Shown: piece after piece, positions 23,448 to 36,690 of the stretch
How positions within the stretch are numbered: the first letter of the stretch is position 1
Layout of the letters: the number at the start of each line of letters is the position of its first letter
DNA from: Pelomyxa schiedti
Lineage: Eukaryota; Evosea; Pelobiontida; Pelomyxidae
Length of the DNA stretch: 64,000 bases
Direction of reading: 5' to 3'
NCBI GenBank assembly: GCA_020536535.1
Contig: JAHLWZ010000579.1
Span: forward strand, 62,813 to 126,812
Made by a program: the position numbers and the translations under genes
Notes under the pieces: generated by a model
What the model was told of the DNA's origin: nothing
Seen by the model: only the letters and a program-made list of their open reading frames with translations
The model's database searches: none

Positions 23448-24435
23448 ACAAACAAAACCAAAAATTTCTTCTTTTTGTTGTGTTTGGCCTAGCCACACCA
23501 ATTTCGAGACAAACCAATCAATTGATGCGATCAAAGCATCAACCAAACCGCCGGAGCGAAAGTTTCTTCCAGGAAGGCCTCACCAGTGAACGTTGCACAA
23601 ACAAACTTGCACTTGAAGATCGCAATGTCCAACCAACCCAGATTAGCTCTGTCCTCCCAGTTCAGTTCACTCCCGGCAGCCCTCCCACAATAATCCCCTC
23701 GTGTCCCCAATACGCACCACCGGTAATCTTCCAAGGACACCACACAGAAGAATCCCCCAGAATACTATCAGTCTGGCCAATAGATGTGTCTCACCATATC
23801 CTGTGCCGATCAGGACAAGAACAGGCAAGACTGAGCAGTAATCGAGAATTGTCAACAACTACGACTGCACTACATCAGCAACAAACGAGTGTCGTAGAAG
23901 AAATTGGTTGTTATGACCTCTTCTCTCTGTGTGATCCCAGTGACCATTTTCTCCTGCCTTTCCTACTTAGTTGCCCGTCAGAGCCATTCTCCAGGCACCT
24001 GTACTTCTTACCCCTCACATGTGTTAAAGCTCCCACCAACACACTGAATCAACAACTACAACACACTACCACGTCACCTTCCTCCTCCCTGTAAACAAGA
24101 GAAATGCTAGTATTCTAGCAACCCACTTTTTCCCGCAAAATCGAGTTCTTGTTGTGTGATGCGAGAGGGGTGAAAGGGTGGGTATGATGAGTGGTCGTGG
24201 CACAGCGGGAGTTGGTTGGGCTTGGGGTTGGGTGTCAGATGCATCTACCAACAGTGGTGTCTATCCATTTGGTCAGGGCCTGCACTGCGAAATAAAACAA
24301 AAAATAGCGGGTTCCTACCGCTTGCTTCAATTTGTTTTATGATTTCAACTTCGCCAAAATCAGTTGTAGGAGAAACTTAAATCAAACGTACGTTTTATTT
24401 TAAATCCAAGGTCGTTCGTTGGGTGTCTAATTTCA
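23448..24435. other. Long intergenic region with one unexplained ORF
   Basis: This is about 990 bp between divergent genes (TauE-like leftward, composite kinase rightward). A plus-strand frame from an ATG near 23523 to 24094 stays open for about 190 codons and is rich in Ser, Thr, Pro and Gln. I recognise no domain in it and see no paralogue in the window. On the minus strand a short hydrophobic frame lies at 23667-23858. I cannot say which, if any, is a gene. Confidence 0.3.
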
Positions 24436-27400
24436 ATGAGAATAACGGTGGCACCCAAGGGAGGTGATTTCACGTCCCTTGGTGAGGCTATTGCTCATGC
24501 ACCTCCTGATGCCAATATTCTGGTTTTATCTTTTTCGTCACTGCTTTTTTTTTTTTTCCCTCACTGTAAAATGGCTTGTTTTGTTTTTGGTTTTTGGTTT
24601 TTGGTTTTTTTTGTTTTTTTTCGGGTGGGTACGACAGGTTGTACCTGGTACATATGTGGAATCCAATATGCCTATTGTGATATCAAAATCACTGTCTATA
24701 AGTCTGGCAAGTCCAACTGCACAGTGCAGAGGAAATGGATGCTCTGCAATAATTGTGCCATATGTAAATACCAAGTACGTGCACCTGAGGGACTGTTGTA
24801 GAAATTACCTTAGTGATGATTAATTATTGGTTTTGTCATATAAATGCTTCTTAGGGCTCCAGCAGGAGAAGCTCTGGTTGCAACTTTAATGAGATCCAGT
24901 AGTCGTCGCATTACCAAGTCATCTTCACTTGCCTCCAGTAATGACTTACAGGGATTCATTACCACGGTTTGTGAGCCTGAAGGGTCCAGTGTTGTGACAG
25001 AAAGTGAATTTCCTCTTGAGGTTGAATATCGACGCAGGCCCATACTTTGTTGTTTTACCTTGTCACCAGCTTCCAATTGGAGTGTTCCAATTCAAGCTCA
25101 AAGATCGGCAGCATGCACCTGTGGGCCACCCCCTTCAAGAAACTTGGGTTCTCACGAATAAGACTGATTTACATTACCGGATGATGTTTATTTCTGATTC
25201 TAATGATAAGTTTGACTTGCAGTTTAAGCCAGAGTCAAGAAAAATGAAACCAGTGTGCCTCTTCCTTCTTATCAGTATAAAAACAGCCCATTGCTTATCC
25301 TAACAAGGGTCAAAAAGCAGCTGTTACGGTTACACTTATTCTTAAGTGCACAACTGAATTGAGGCGTAACATTCCAGTCATTGTGGAAGGTTTTCCTGAG
25401 TTACATGTGGGGAATCTAAGTTTGCTTCAAATAAAGGGTCACAGGTGCCTAGACAGCACGTGTACATTCCACTGAGAATTGGCTCACAGATCACGACTAA
25501 GCTGGATTTTGATGAGATAACAATGGGAGATAACCCTATTTGTGAAGATGAGCTAGCTGGTACATACCCAGGAACTTGGCGGTCCAGCAAGGTTACTCTC
25601 CCTATAGTCTTCACCTACCAACAGTAACTAGGTACAAGTAAAACTATTGAAAATACAAAATCCAGATGAAATCGCACTTCGCGATTTCATGAGAACAGTC
25701 GAGTTAATGGACCAACTTAGTTGCTCGTCATTGATCAGTAACTCCAAGCAAAATACCCACACTGTAACAACACTTTAGAATTTCTTGGTGCTTCCTCTTC
25801 ACCGGGAAAAATATGTATTGTTTTTGAACATGCTGCATGTGGTTCTCTTGAATCAGTTATTGCCCATAAAGTAGTTCCTGAAGCCTTCAAGAAAAGAGTT
25901 GTCACTGATATCGCCCATGGTCAGTTGCCATACTTTAATGACTCCGTTTTACTAAGTATTTGGTTAGGGATGGATTTTCTCCACAAGCATGGTTCTTCCT
26001 ATCATTTGCATTGCAACTCATGAAGCAACCCCATTAGGAGTAGTACACCATAAGCTTTCTCCTGTGACCGTGCTGATTACCTCTCTGGATCATGAGTCTT
26101 CCACAGTTGCAAAGCTGAGGTGAATAGTCCTCAACCCAAGCCTGTGAAGTAATATCAAATAATGCATGTCAGTGAATTTGGATTTCCACGGAGAGGACCT
26201 GATGAGCCTGATGGCTATTCTGTGGAAGCGAATACAATATCCTTTTAGTCATTGTACATGCCCATTTTATTTCCTTGACCTCCAACACATTTATACTGCT
26301 CCTGAGTTGTTTCGAGACAGAGCACCTTTTGAATACCCAGCCGATGTCTACAGGCACCTGATGAGGTCAACAACCAACTCACTAACTTCTTTCCATTACT
26401 ATCAGTTTTGCTATGGTGCTTTATTTCCTTTTCAAAGGTGAACATCCATTTTGTGACCCTCACTTTGCTTCAGCAAAAGGTACATAACCAAGGAATTGAT
26501 ACCTGCTTGGTTCACCTCTTTAGATATTGAAAGTTTTTTGGAAGAAGGAAAACGCTTACCTCTTGATTTTCCTTGTCCTCCCTTGTTGAAAAATCTCATA
26601 ACTGAATGTTGGGCAGAGGATCCCCTATCACGGCCTGGTGGTTGAACACATTTTTTCCTCCCTTTAACACCTCTCAGATTTTCCAGCAATTGTCAAAGAA
26701 TTAGACCCAGAAAGAGGTTGCGTGAGATATTCTGCTAGTGAGCTTTCTGCACCACCTGATAATCGCTTGCTTGTTGTTAAAAACTGCAAGGTTGAAATCA
26801 AAGGTCATTCTTCCCTTTTTTTTTGAAAATTACACTCACTCAAAGGGATTGAATTTCGCGGACCTGTGCATGTTAATAACTCAGGCTCACTCAGTATGGA
26901 GCAATGCTGCTTACCCTCAGTGGCTGCCACTGGCAGAGGCACACACATGTCATTACTTCAGTGTACCGTAGATCCCACTAAGTATGGTACGGTATTTTAT
27001 TGTGCTTTTTTCCTTTGCATTGGTTTTCATGTATCATAGGAGTGAATGCCCAATCGTCTTCCGTCAAGTATTTTTTTCGCCCTTCATACCACTTCTCACT
27101 TTAATAGATTCAGTGAATATGCAGCAGGGACTTTAGACTTAAGCAGTATCTACACTGTTTTTAAACCAACGTTTTGACTTCGCATCATAAGATGTATCGG
27201 CTTGCTCAATATCAGGCACAGGTATTGAAGTCAGTGGATTTGCTGAGCCCACAATAAGAGCTTGCTCGATAAGATATGGGCAAGTTGGTGTCTCTTTCTG
27301 GAAAAATGGGAATGGAGTGTATGTCCACCTCCGCCTTTCATTCTCGTTGATATAGTACCCTCTCAGTATCGAGAACTGTTGTATAAGCGATACTGGCTTA

Positions 27401-30300
27401 GCTGGAATAGAAGTAGCACGTGCTAGTGCACCGACAATTAGGGGTTGCAGTATATGTAGTTCAAGGGGGTTTGGAATCACCTTGCATGATAGTGGCAAGG
27501 GCACCATAACTTCTTGTAATATTTATTCGAACATGAGGGAAGGAGTTGATGTAAGGACTCTTTTGCAGTAATATAGTAACATCAGTAAGGTACATAGGAC
27601 TAGTCAAGCTGTATTAGTAAGTAGTTATGTACATCACAATGCAAAAACTGGAGTGCATTTGATCGGTTCAAAATGTGAGATTACAGGGTGTCATATATTT
27701 TCTGTATGTCCTAGTGTTCCTACTACCAATAGTCTCACAAGTATTTTCTTTTGTAGAATGAACTCGCAGGAGTAAGAACATCACATTCCAAACTTAACAT
27801 GTGTCAATGTTGGATACAAGGAAACAAGCTCCCCGGGCTTGTTATTTTGCGAGATTCTAAGGCTCATGTAACAAATTGTTGTTTCAGAGCAGGTGAACAG
27901 TCTGGGTGTGCAACCGCGTGTTTCTCTCTATCTGTCTTAATAACTGGTTCTTGTAGTATCTTTTTCTGTAATGGTGGCCATGGGTCTGTCGAGAAGTGCA
28001 CTATCTCAAGCAACAGTCTGGCTGGGGTTGAAATTTCTACAGACTCGGATCCAGACATTCGCCACTGTATAATTGATTCCAACAAGTATGGTGTTCACTA
28101 TAGAGACAGAGGTAGTACCCCTTCCTTCCAAATCTGCTAAAGTTTGAAGGGCTTGGCCATCTGGAGAACTGTACAATCATACGTAACAGCAGTAGCAATA
28201 TCCGCGTCTTTGATGAAAGTGAGCCTTTTATTCGGGCCTGTCGAGTATTTGAAAGTGGGGGTGTGGGAATACGCTTCAGTAATTGTGGGAGTGGCGCGAT
28301 CTTGGAGAACTGCGACATAGCGGCGAGCAATGCATCAAATGTAGAGATAATTGGGAACTGTAGCCCCACAATAAGGTCCTGTCAAATACATGACGGGAAC
28401 GAAACAGGACTGAGATTTGATAAAGAAGCCAGTGGTATGGTTGAACTGTGCACGATTTTTCGCAATTGCTTAGAAGGAATAAGTGTACGTAACTTGGCAT
28501 ACCCTCTTATTAGGAAGTGTCTTATTGTAGAAGGGCTGCAGGTTGCTACATTACACGATTTACTTTGCTTAACGATTGCTATCTAACAGAGCGGAATAGT
28601 ATTGCACTCGTGTGGGTCCTCCACTTTAATAGACAACTGTGAAATTCATTCCAATACAACCTCTGGTATAGAATTAAGTAAAAATAGGTTTGTATAATCA
28701 ATGGTTCCTTCTTAATTCCCCAATAGTGCTCCTATTATCCGGGGATGCAACATTCATGAATGCCTTTTTGCTGGTGTCCAGTACTTAGACGAATCAGGTG
28801 GCTCTCTTCTGGAGTGCAAAATATCCAACAATGGAACACCCATGAGACCTCAACCTGGAATTGAGGTTCCTAGTATGGGCGGGCCAATTATCAAAAATTG
28901 CGTGATTGACGGGAGTGCAATAAGTACCAAGAGCACCCAGGAGACACCCCGACCAAACTTGAGGATAGCGCAAGTCATTTTCACACCAGGTGAAATTGCT
29001 GCTTCAACAGACAACTACAATGAAAGTCGCAAATTGGGGGAAGGTGCCCATGGTAAGGACAATAGCTGAATGATCGTTACCATTTATTTTGTACATTAGG
29101 TATCGTTTTTAGAGGTGTTCTGCACGGAACTCCTGTGGCAGTTAAGGTTATGGATAGCAAACTGCGGTCCAGTGTGAAAAAAGGATTTGAATATGAAGTT
29201 CAACTTCTCAGCACATTTAGGTAGTAAACAGGAAAAAGAAGAATAATAACACCAGACATAGGCACAGAAACCTGGTCCCACTTTTAGGCTGTTGCAGTGG
29301 TGAACCACTGGCTCTCGTTTATGACTTAATGGAAGGTGGGGCCCTTAAACCTCTATTGAAGCAAGCTCGGCGTTCTTTTGCAAAAGGTGTTTTATTTCTT
29401 TTGTGGGTGGCTTTCTGAGAGGTTTTACTAGATCAATCTGATTTACTTCCATGGAAGCAGAGACTTAATATTGCAATTGGATGTGCACGTGGTCTCTTAT
29501 TCCTACATGCAACAACAAAACCTCCTGGTATTCTTCTCTTGTTGTATGATCCATATCTCACCTTCTTTGCAGTGATTCACCGTGATTTCAAAAGTGCAAA
29601 TGTATGGCCTACTTACTTTTTCCTTCTTGGACACACAATGTCTAGGTGCTCCTCGACAGGCACCGAGAACCCAGAATTGGTGATTTTGGTCTGGCACGTC
29701 TTCTGCCAGAAAACACTCAAACAGGGAATTCTGCTGGAACTCCAGGATATGTATGATACCGCCCTCTTCACCACAGATTTTTCAATGAAAAAAAAAAAAA
29801 AATTAAGATATGCCCTGAATATGACGCCCATGGCACACTCACAACAAAGGTTGTCCCTTCTTCTCCAGCTGTCCAACTGATTTCAACCAGGTGGATGTGT
29901 ACAGTTTTGGAGTGGTTCTTATGGAACTTCTTACCGGGATGCCGGCACTGTTGTATGATAAAGACGACAACGGAGATGTAATTGAAGACTCCGAAATGCC
30001 GCTCCCTGAATGGGTGGCATATAACATTGCACGGGGTATGAAACGAACCCCCGAAAATCCCCTTAGCGCAATACTACAACCGAACTGGCCTGTCGATGTG
30101 AGTGATTATTCACTAGCACATATCCTCTCACTTACAATTCCTAGATTGCTGTTAGTTTGTACAATGTAGCCCGGCAGTGCCTCGTTTCAGAGCAAGATAA
30201 AAGGGTCTCTATGGCTGATGTTCTCGCCACGCTTGAGGTCATTGAACTTACTGCTACGGAATATGTTGGTGCCACAAACGAGAGTGAGACTGGTGAATAA
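24436..30300 (+). CDS. Composite protein: pectinesterase-like, MSP-like, pseudokinase, beta-helix, TKL kinase
   Basis: Start MRITVAPKGGDFTSLGEA, then PGTYVESNMPIVI, resembling the first coils of pectinesterase/beta-helix folds. At about 25040-25420 an MSP-like beta region has ETWVLTNKTDLHYRMMF and LILKCTTELRRNIPVI. A first kinase domain (about 25470-26700) begins TKLDFDEITMGDNPI and has an ordinary C-lobe (IYTAPELFRDRAPFEYPADVY, ECWAEDPLSRP). However, HRD reads HHK, DFG reads EFG and the VAIK lysine is not evident. From about 26780 to 28960 come parallel beta-helix repeats (DIRHCIIDSNKYGVHYRD, PLIRKCLIVEG). A second, intact kinase follows: AVKVMDSKLR, VIHRDFKSANV, IGDFGLARLL, VDVYSFGVVLMELLTG and ARQCLVSEQDKRVSM. 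The stop is TAA at 30298-30300. No stop-to-start gap is visible between the parts, but continuity through all the introns was not proven base by base. Confidence 0.7.
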
Positions 30301-30437
30301 CCAATCTTCTGTAAACAAAACCGGAAACCGCTGGCAATAAGCACATCGACATCAAAACGAAAAGACAAGAGGGCACTCAAAAAAATGATTTTGTTATTTT
30401 TGAGGATCTTTTTGGCTAATACATTTTACTGTTGTGC

Positions 30438-33400
30438 TTAGGGTTTTAGTACCAAGTCCGTTGAGTTTTTCATTGCTGTAAAGACAAGAGATGGCCTAGT
30501 TTTCACGCGGAACAGGATTCCTTCTCCAGTGAAAAATCCCCATGATTTTTTCCCGTATTCCAGTTCAAGCTGAAAGTATTTTTAGAGGATTAGAAAAAGA
30601 GAAAAAGTGATACCACAAATTCCGGGTCACCATTGGCTATCAGCGACTCTGAAACAAGTGGTCAGTTTTTTGCTCTGGTTTTTTTTTTTTGTACCTAGAT
30701 ACGAATTCAGGTATCGGCGGGTAATTTTGATGGGATTCCCGGCTCCAAACACAATCTTGGAACTAAAAGTACCGCTTCCTTTATGGAAATCCATTGGATT
30801 CATCATAGAGGGGCAGAGTGAAACTAGAAATATTGTTAAGTTTAAGGAGTAGATTAAGAGGAAGAAAACCAGGGTGCAGAACATGCTTGAATGTTGAGAC
30901 CCAAAATGGGCCCATTGCTTTGGATAGTGCTGTCCAAAACTCATCACCAATGAATTTCAAAACAACCTGATTTACTGATAGATGCCCCGGCTTTGTTCCT
31001 TCAATGTGAACAACCATTCCAAATCGGCCTGTTTGATATTGAGGTGCCACCCTGGTCAACTTGGCCGCGCTTTTGACCTTTTGAGTGACTAGTGCGGGGT
31101 GCCAGCTTGTTTCAGCAATAGTGTAGCCTCTGAGTACTAAAAATATCACAACCGGCACAGGGAGAATGACAGAATATGGAGAGGTCAGGAGGTAAATAAT
31201 CTTCACCACAATAGAAGGGAATAGCAATGATAGAGTTGAAGTGGTGGTAGGTCTCAGCAAGTTCAATTTCAACAAATAAAATGCCACCACGGGTGCCATA
31301 ACCCATAAAGCATAAATCGGGAACAGCAATATCTCTCCAATATAGACAGTCCGACGATAGCGGAAACAGAATAAACACAAAGATACCAATATCTTTCTAT
31401 AGGCTCGCCATAATTTACCACTTATGACGTTGTCCCACATCCAGAGATAGGCAGAGGAAGGCGAGAACCATACTACGTGAACCTGAATAACCTGCCACAA
31501 TTGGGTGAGAACTTGTCGCGTAGTAGATAACCAACCTTCATAGAGACCTCCCAACTCAGAATTAACGTTGATACCACAAAGAATACCCATGTAAGTTTCA
31601 CAATGATATTAAAGTCACTCAGGTATTCAACAGACCCCAGTAGTCGTAAGAGTGCCACGGAATTGCTAGTGACACAAACAGGGAAGAAAAAGCAGACACA
31701 CAAGAACACAATTGTTCCCCATACCGACTGAACAATAGAAGGAGCCTTGTTAAGTGCACGTGCCCACACAGGGGAAAAAAGGGTTGCCACAACAGCAAAT
31801 AGCACATTGGGTGTGGAAAGTATCACAGCAAGGTCATTTGCCACCACAAACGGAATGCTGAGTGCTAAAAAGATAGCAGTTTCATGCATTTTCCAGAAGG
31901 AAAAACTGCAATCAGAGACCAATCCTTTGCTAGCGGTACTTGCACTGGACATAAACGTTGGAGATAGTGAATGCCTCCACCCAATATAGTAATACAGTGG
32001 AATTAAAGTGTAACCCAGAAGTTTAAGTGGGAGTGCCAACAGATGCGGTGACTCGTATAAACTTCGAAGAGTCAATTCAAAAATACAGTGATGATAGAGT
32101 GTCAAGGTGAGAGGGAAGGTCCCAGTTTCAAAATGTCTCTTCCGAGCCTCCAACCCTTGGAAGTAGCACTCTTGGATTAAATCGGTTGCGTGATTACTTG
32201 GAGGTTTGGCTTTCTTATAAAACAGTTTGGTCATGTAATAGCAAACTCTAAGCAATTCCAATGCATGAAAAACTGTCAAGAAGATGAATGCTACCATCAT
32301 AAGATGTGTGAGATCTAGTAGAAGTTGCTGAAAACACTGTCTAGCAGTTCGATATAGAGTTAGTGTCTTCCAGCCATAGAGTCTTGTCTTACGTTCCTTT
32401 TTGGGTTTCGCTGTAGGCTTATATACTTTATAGAAATAGGCTGCATAATGAAGAAGTGAGTGGGAGCGAAGAACAGAGACTGCGCAGATGATTATGAGTA
32501 CTGTGTGACAGTAGTCTTGAAACACAATAATAACAATGTGAAGCAAAAGCCATCTTAGTTTCATTCCAGCACGGTTCTCCTTGAAGACAAGTGCGTGAAT
32601 AAACATCGACCACCGCCAAGGTGCCACAAGTGCCAGTGGTGCTATGAGTACAAAAGGGAGATCACGGAGCCACCGCCAAAAAACTCTCACCACCATCATG
32701 TGTTCACTATCCCCACTTTCCCATTTTCTGATTTCATGAACGAGAGATGGAATCCTCCACAAGGTGGCGACAATAATACATATCAAAAAGAAGCAGGGTA
32801 TATCCTTTAACGCAAGTAAGAAGTAATCGAAAGTCAATCTCCGCCTCTCCCAAGCTGTCTCGCACTGCCAAGCAGCACGTAGCAAGAAAGGTAAACGCCA
32901 TAAGGAAAGTAGTGCCAGAATTGGAAAGGGTGTATCAATGATAAGTTGGCAGAATTGTGAAAATACAATCTGATGCCAGGATACTTGTCGAGTCGGCACA
33001 GGATTTTCCTCCACTTGAATTGAAGGGGATTTTTTGGAAGCCATTTTAAAGTGCGGCACCAGGAGTGATATCAGAACAGGGACACGATACATAGTCAATA
33101 TAATGGGAATGAGAAGCAAGAATGTTGGCAAATCTAGAGTCCATAGCAGCAGATGGTGCAGAGTCACCTGGCGCCAATGACTTCTCTTGACGCGTCGTGT
33201 TGAAGTACGAAATACATCTGATAGGAACGCATAAGCCCGCCATAGAGTAATTAGCAGTAAAATGTTTGCAGCGACAACAGGTACATCAAACATATCAACA
33301 AACAGAAGTAGAAAGTGGCGAACAGCAGTTTCCCTGCGTTTATATGCATTACTGGTGTTGTAGATATCTCTCCACATGAAAAATGCTCTCCAGAGGAGTA

Positions 33401-34895
33401 GAGTAACAATACCCCCCACAACAATGAATGGGGTATCTACTAGTAGACTTCCAAACTGAAGTAAAATTTTACTATCACATTCGCTCAATGTATTGCATGT
33501 CCTTAAATCAGAATACAGAGATTTGAGACGGTAAACTGTCAAAATCAAAACTATCCAGGCACACAGTGCTAAAATGTCAATAAAGATAGAAACAAATTGA
33601 ATCAGTGCCTCTGCTCGCCTTGCTCCAGCAACATGTCTGCCAGTAACCGCAGCCCATTCTCTGTACATGATCACAGACCGGTACATTGTCAAAGTGACGA
33701 AAATGACAAATGGAGAAACTAATAGGTCTAACAATGCCCCAGTGCCAGCAGAAACGCAATGTCCCCGCATAGAATAGATATCACCAGTGTGAAAAACGGA
33801 CTCAAAAAGGGATGACCATCTCCAGGGAGTAAGGAGAGCCAGAGAAGAAAATGAGAAAGCTGCCACGTCAATAGCACCTTGAATGGTGTGATGCAGAATG
33901 ATCTTCCGCGGCAATAAGTCCTCCCTGAATCGAGGACAGATCTCAGAGGGCCACGCCTACCATATTTGGTAAACAGTTTTGTTTTAATCAACTGAAGAGG
34001 GGAATCACAGAAATTGTCTGGTGGTAAGCCCTTGACCATCTCCACGGAACCATCAAGATCACCGATATAAGCAAAGCTACATCAAATATTGCTAGTCCAA
34101 GTTCCACGCGGACCTGGGCCCTAAAACTCCGGAGATAAACCGGTTTGCCATTTGTTCCACGAAGGGACTGACTTAAACAGTAGAGATAGGAGGAGAAATG
34201 GTATAGATGGAGCACAAGAACTATAGGTACAAGAAGGGCATAAAAGAAATCCTGATGAAGATCAGTACCCAGAAGGGAAAATAAGAGAAACCAGAATCGA
34301 ATCCCAGAAAAGATGACCAACAGAGAGAACACGCATATCTTTTCTATACTTAGAAAGGAATCCCGGAATTAGTGCCTGTGCGTTTGGATCACTTGAACCA
34401 AAGTAAATTCCATACACTATACAACACCAAAATACAAGGGTCTGTCCCAATCCTTCAAAGGAGTGAATATCAAGTGAGAGCTAAAACAAAAAACTTACCA
34501 ACATAGAACTCCGGGAAAAAATTTCGCAGTAGCCCAAAGACCAGAGGGTAAAGACTCCACAAAAGTGCAAACATGCAGGAAACGCACACAGCCCTCAGTC
34601 CCACAAGTATTATCCTGCCAGATAACCCCACCCCCGTTTTTGTTTTCTCCTCAGTCCCTTTTTTCTTTGATAGCGGGCCAGTGCCGGTGAAACCGAGCCC
34701 GGCGGTGCAACTCAACGCGGCAAGGATGAGTACAATTATGGGATACGCCAGTGTCATGCAGCCGTAGCCAACCAGTCTCCCAATGGCATGCAGAACTACA
34801 ACCAACACTGGTCTGGATTCTGAATCGTCATCAGTGACGCTCGTGCGACCCTGAGGAGACTGGGCAGGTACTTCCTGCTTCCCCCTCTTCGACAT
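30438..34895 (-). CDS. Giant polytopic membrane protein with tandem D-x-P...LTLWR repeats
   Basis: Start MSKRGKQEVPAQSPQGRTS at 34895, then alternating hydrophobic segments through several exons, including one uninterrupted stretch of about 780 codons (33914-31570). Total length is roughly 1,400 residues. A unit recurs at least ten times: a hydrophobic helix around Asp-(Leu/Ile/Thr)-Pro, a hydrophobic stretch, then Leu-Thr-(Leu/Met/Pro)-(Trp/Tyr)-Arg. Examples are VDTPFIVVGGIVTLLLWRA, LDLPTFLLLIPIILTMYRV, KDIPCFFLICIIVATLWRI and RDLPFVLIAPLALVAPWRW. The C-terminal part (31560-30600) is less repetitive and contains KFIGDEFWTALSKAMGPFW. The last exon ends FTAMKNSTDLVLKP, TAA at 30438-30440. I do not recognise the family. 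Arg at the end of each helix suggests it sits at the membrane face. Confidence 0.78.
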
Positions 34896-35031
34896 CGCAG
34901 TTTTTTTCCTTTTTTTTCTTGTTGGCGATGCTTAGACGAATTGATGAATATCTAAAATTTGTGTTTTCGCCACAAGTGTGGTAAAGTATTAACAGATAGA
35001 AGATAGGGTTGGTGTTGAGGTGGGTTGTTTG

Positions 35032-36561
35032 TTAAAATTGGTTGGCAGCAGTTTCCAGTGCCTGGTTCTCAAAAGAGGCCCGCAGAATTTCTCGTATGAT
35101 TTCCTGTTGTTCACTGTAATCATCATTTTGTTCACTCTCAGATGACTGTGGATTGGTGTTGATTCTGAATACAACCTCTCCTTGAGCAAGAAGGCCCCTT
35201 CCTGTGATGATGTACTTCACTCCACACACTGGTGAAATTGGGCTCTTAACAATTACGAGCAACCTACCTTTATTTTTGGTTGCTTGTTTGTGAGCAGTGT
35301 GACAACATCATAGGTTTAGGGGATTGCTTACTTTCATTTGCTGGGGAGAGTGCTACTTTGGGGGTAAAGTACTGCAATGTAATGCGATGATTGACGCAAT
35401 AATACCATGCGACGCCCAGTGAAGGTACCACCGCATCATTTTTAGTGGTGACTTGGTTGATCAGAACCACCGCAACATTTAGGGCAGCGGAAAGATATTT
35501 GAGTTGTGAGGCCACTTGTCCAAGAAGCCCTGCACAAGTAACAGGAGTGAGCCACAATAGGTTGAACTGGCACTCAAACTTTGACGACGCACAGCAGAGC
35601 TATTATAGTCAAATGAACGGAATAACACCGCGATGGAGTCGACAACAAGAAGTGCAACTTGGTTGTCAACAATAGTGTCATCAAGTTTCCCAAGTCTAAG
35701 AAGACAGTACAATGAATTTCCTTTCAAGGGGGAAGAAATTTACTGCTCCATGAATCCATCTGCCGTGGTAGGATGGTAGAGTATGACCCGGTTAAGAAGT
35801 TCACGAAAACTAGTATCATCAAGTGCCAGTTCCGGTTTCATTTCTTTTATAATTTCACTTAACCTTTTTTGTTTGTTTAAAGTGTGAAGTTAGTACCAAA
35901 CTGGAATTCTATAGGTGTAAACCTTGTTGGAGATAAGGTTCCCTCAGCATCAAAATATATAACACTACTACCTAAACCACCAAGCTCTGGTGGCAGAATT
36001 GTAGTCGCCGTTAGCATATGAGCAAACTGAGTCTTTCCTACTCCAGCTGGCCCAACAATCTGACACATGGAAAAAATCGAAGAGTGAGTAATAATGTTCA
36101 TAGTGCTATTGATACCTCAGTGATGGAACAGGCAGGAATACCACCATGGAGCACTACGTCCACTGGCGCAATATTAGTAGGAATGAACTTGAATCTGGGG
36201 GAGGCAGCAACTATCTCTGCTATCTTTGTCACTTAGAAAAAATAGTATCCACCAAAAGAAGGTACAAACAGTGTTACAAGGGGGTGCCTCTTTTAAAGCA
36301 CACTTCCGTATCAACTCTCCCACAATCGCAGTGGGCAAATCAAGTGTCTGCACTAGCTCCCATTCACTCCATTGCAACACATCCTGGCAAGAAGTAAAAA
36401 AAAGAAAAAAAAAAAGTAAATCCTAACAACAACAAAACAAAAAAAAAGGGGAACGTGAGACAGACTGCACATGTATTTAAGTTCTTGAGATGACATCGCT
36501 CCAACACACTGAGGGGCAGCCCAGTCCTATCAATGCTACGTCGCGGTCTCCCTTCGTACAT
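35032..36561 (-). CDS. RAD51B: RAD51B-like recombinase paralogue
   Basis: RecA/RAD51-fold protein of homologous recombination. The N-terminal helix-hairpin-like region LSVLERCHLKNLNTC joins by splicing to ADVLQWSEWELVQTLDLP, matching the start of human RAD51B. HGGIPA and the Walker A motif GPAGVGKTQFAHML follow, then LPPELGGLGSSVIYFDAEG, the Walker B strand ALLVVDSIAVLFR, AGLLGQVASQLKYLSAALN and VAVVLINQVTTKND. VAWYYCVNHRITLQYF and IVKSPISPVCGVKYIITGRG, near the end, are closer to RAD51B than to RAD51 or XRCC3. The stop is at 35032-35034. I take the ATG at 36561 (MYEGRPRRSIDRTG); an in-frame ATG at 36663 would add a Lys/Asn-rich leader. Confidence 0.85.
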
Positions 36562-36690
36562 ATAGTACCCCCGACCCGAATTCCAAGCTAACAGATCGGA
36601 TCTGTTAGTGGAGGCTAAAAAAACGCTTGGTTTTTTGTTTTTTTGTTTGTTTGTTTTCTTCATAGTGGTGAATTACAATGGGGATGTTTC

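Noticed and set aside
27139..27507. Minus-strand 122-codon frame inside the beta-helix gene
   Set aside because: Lies opposite beta-helix exons; short beta-helix exons with conserved Cys/Asn patterns are on the plus strand.
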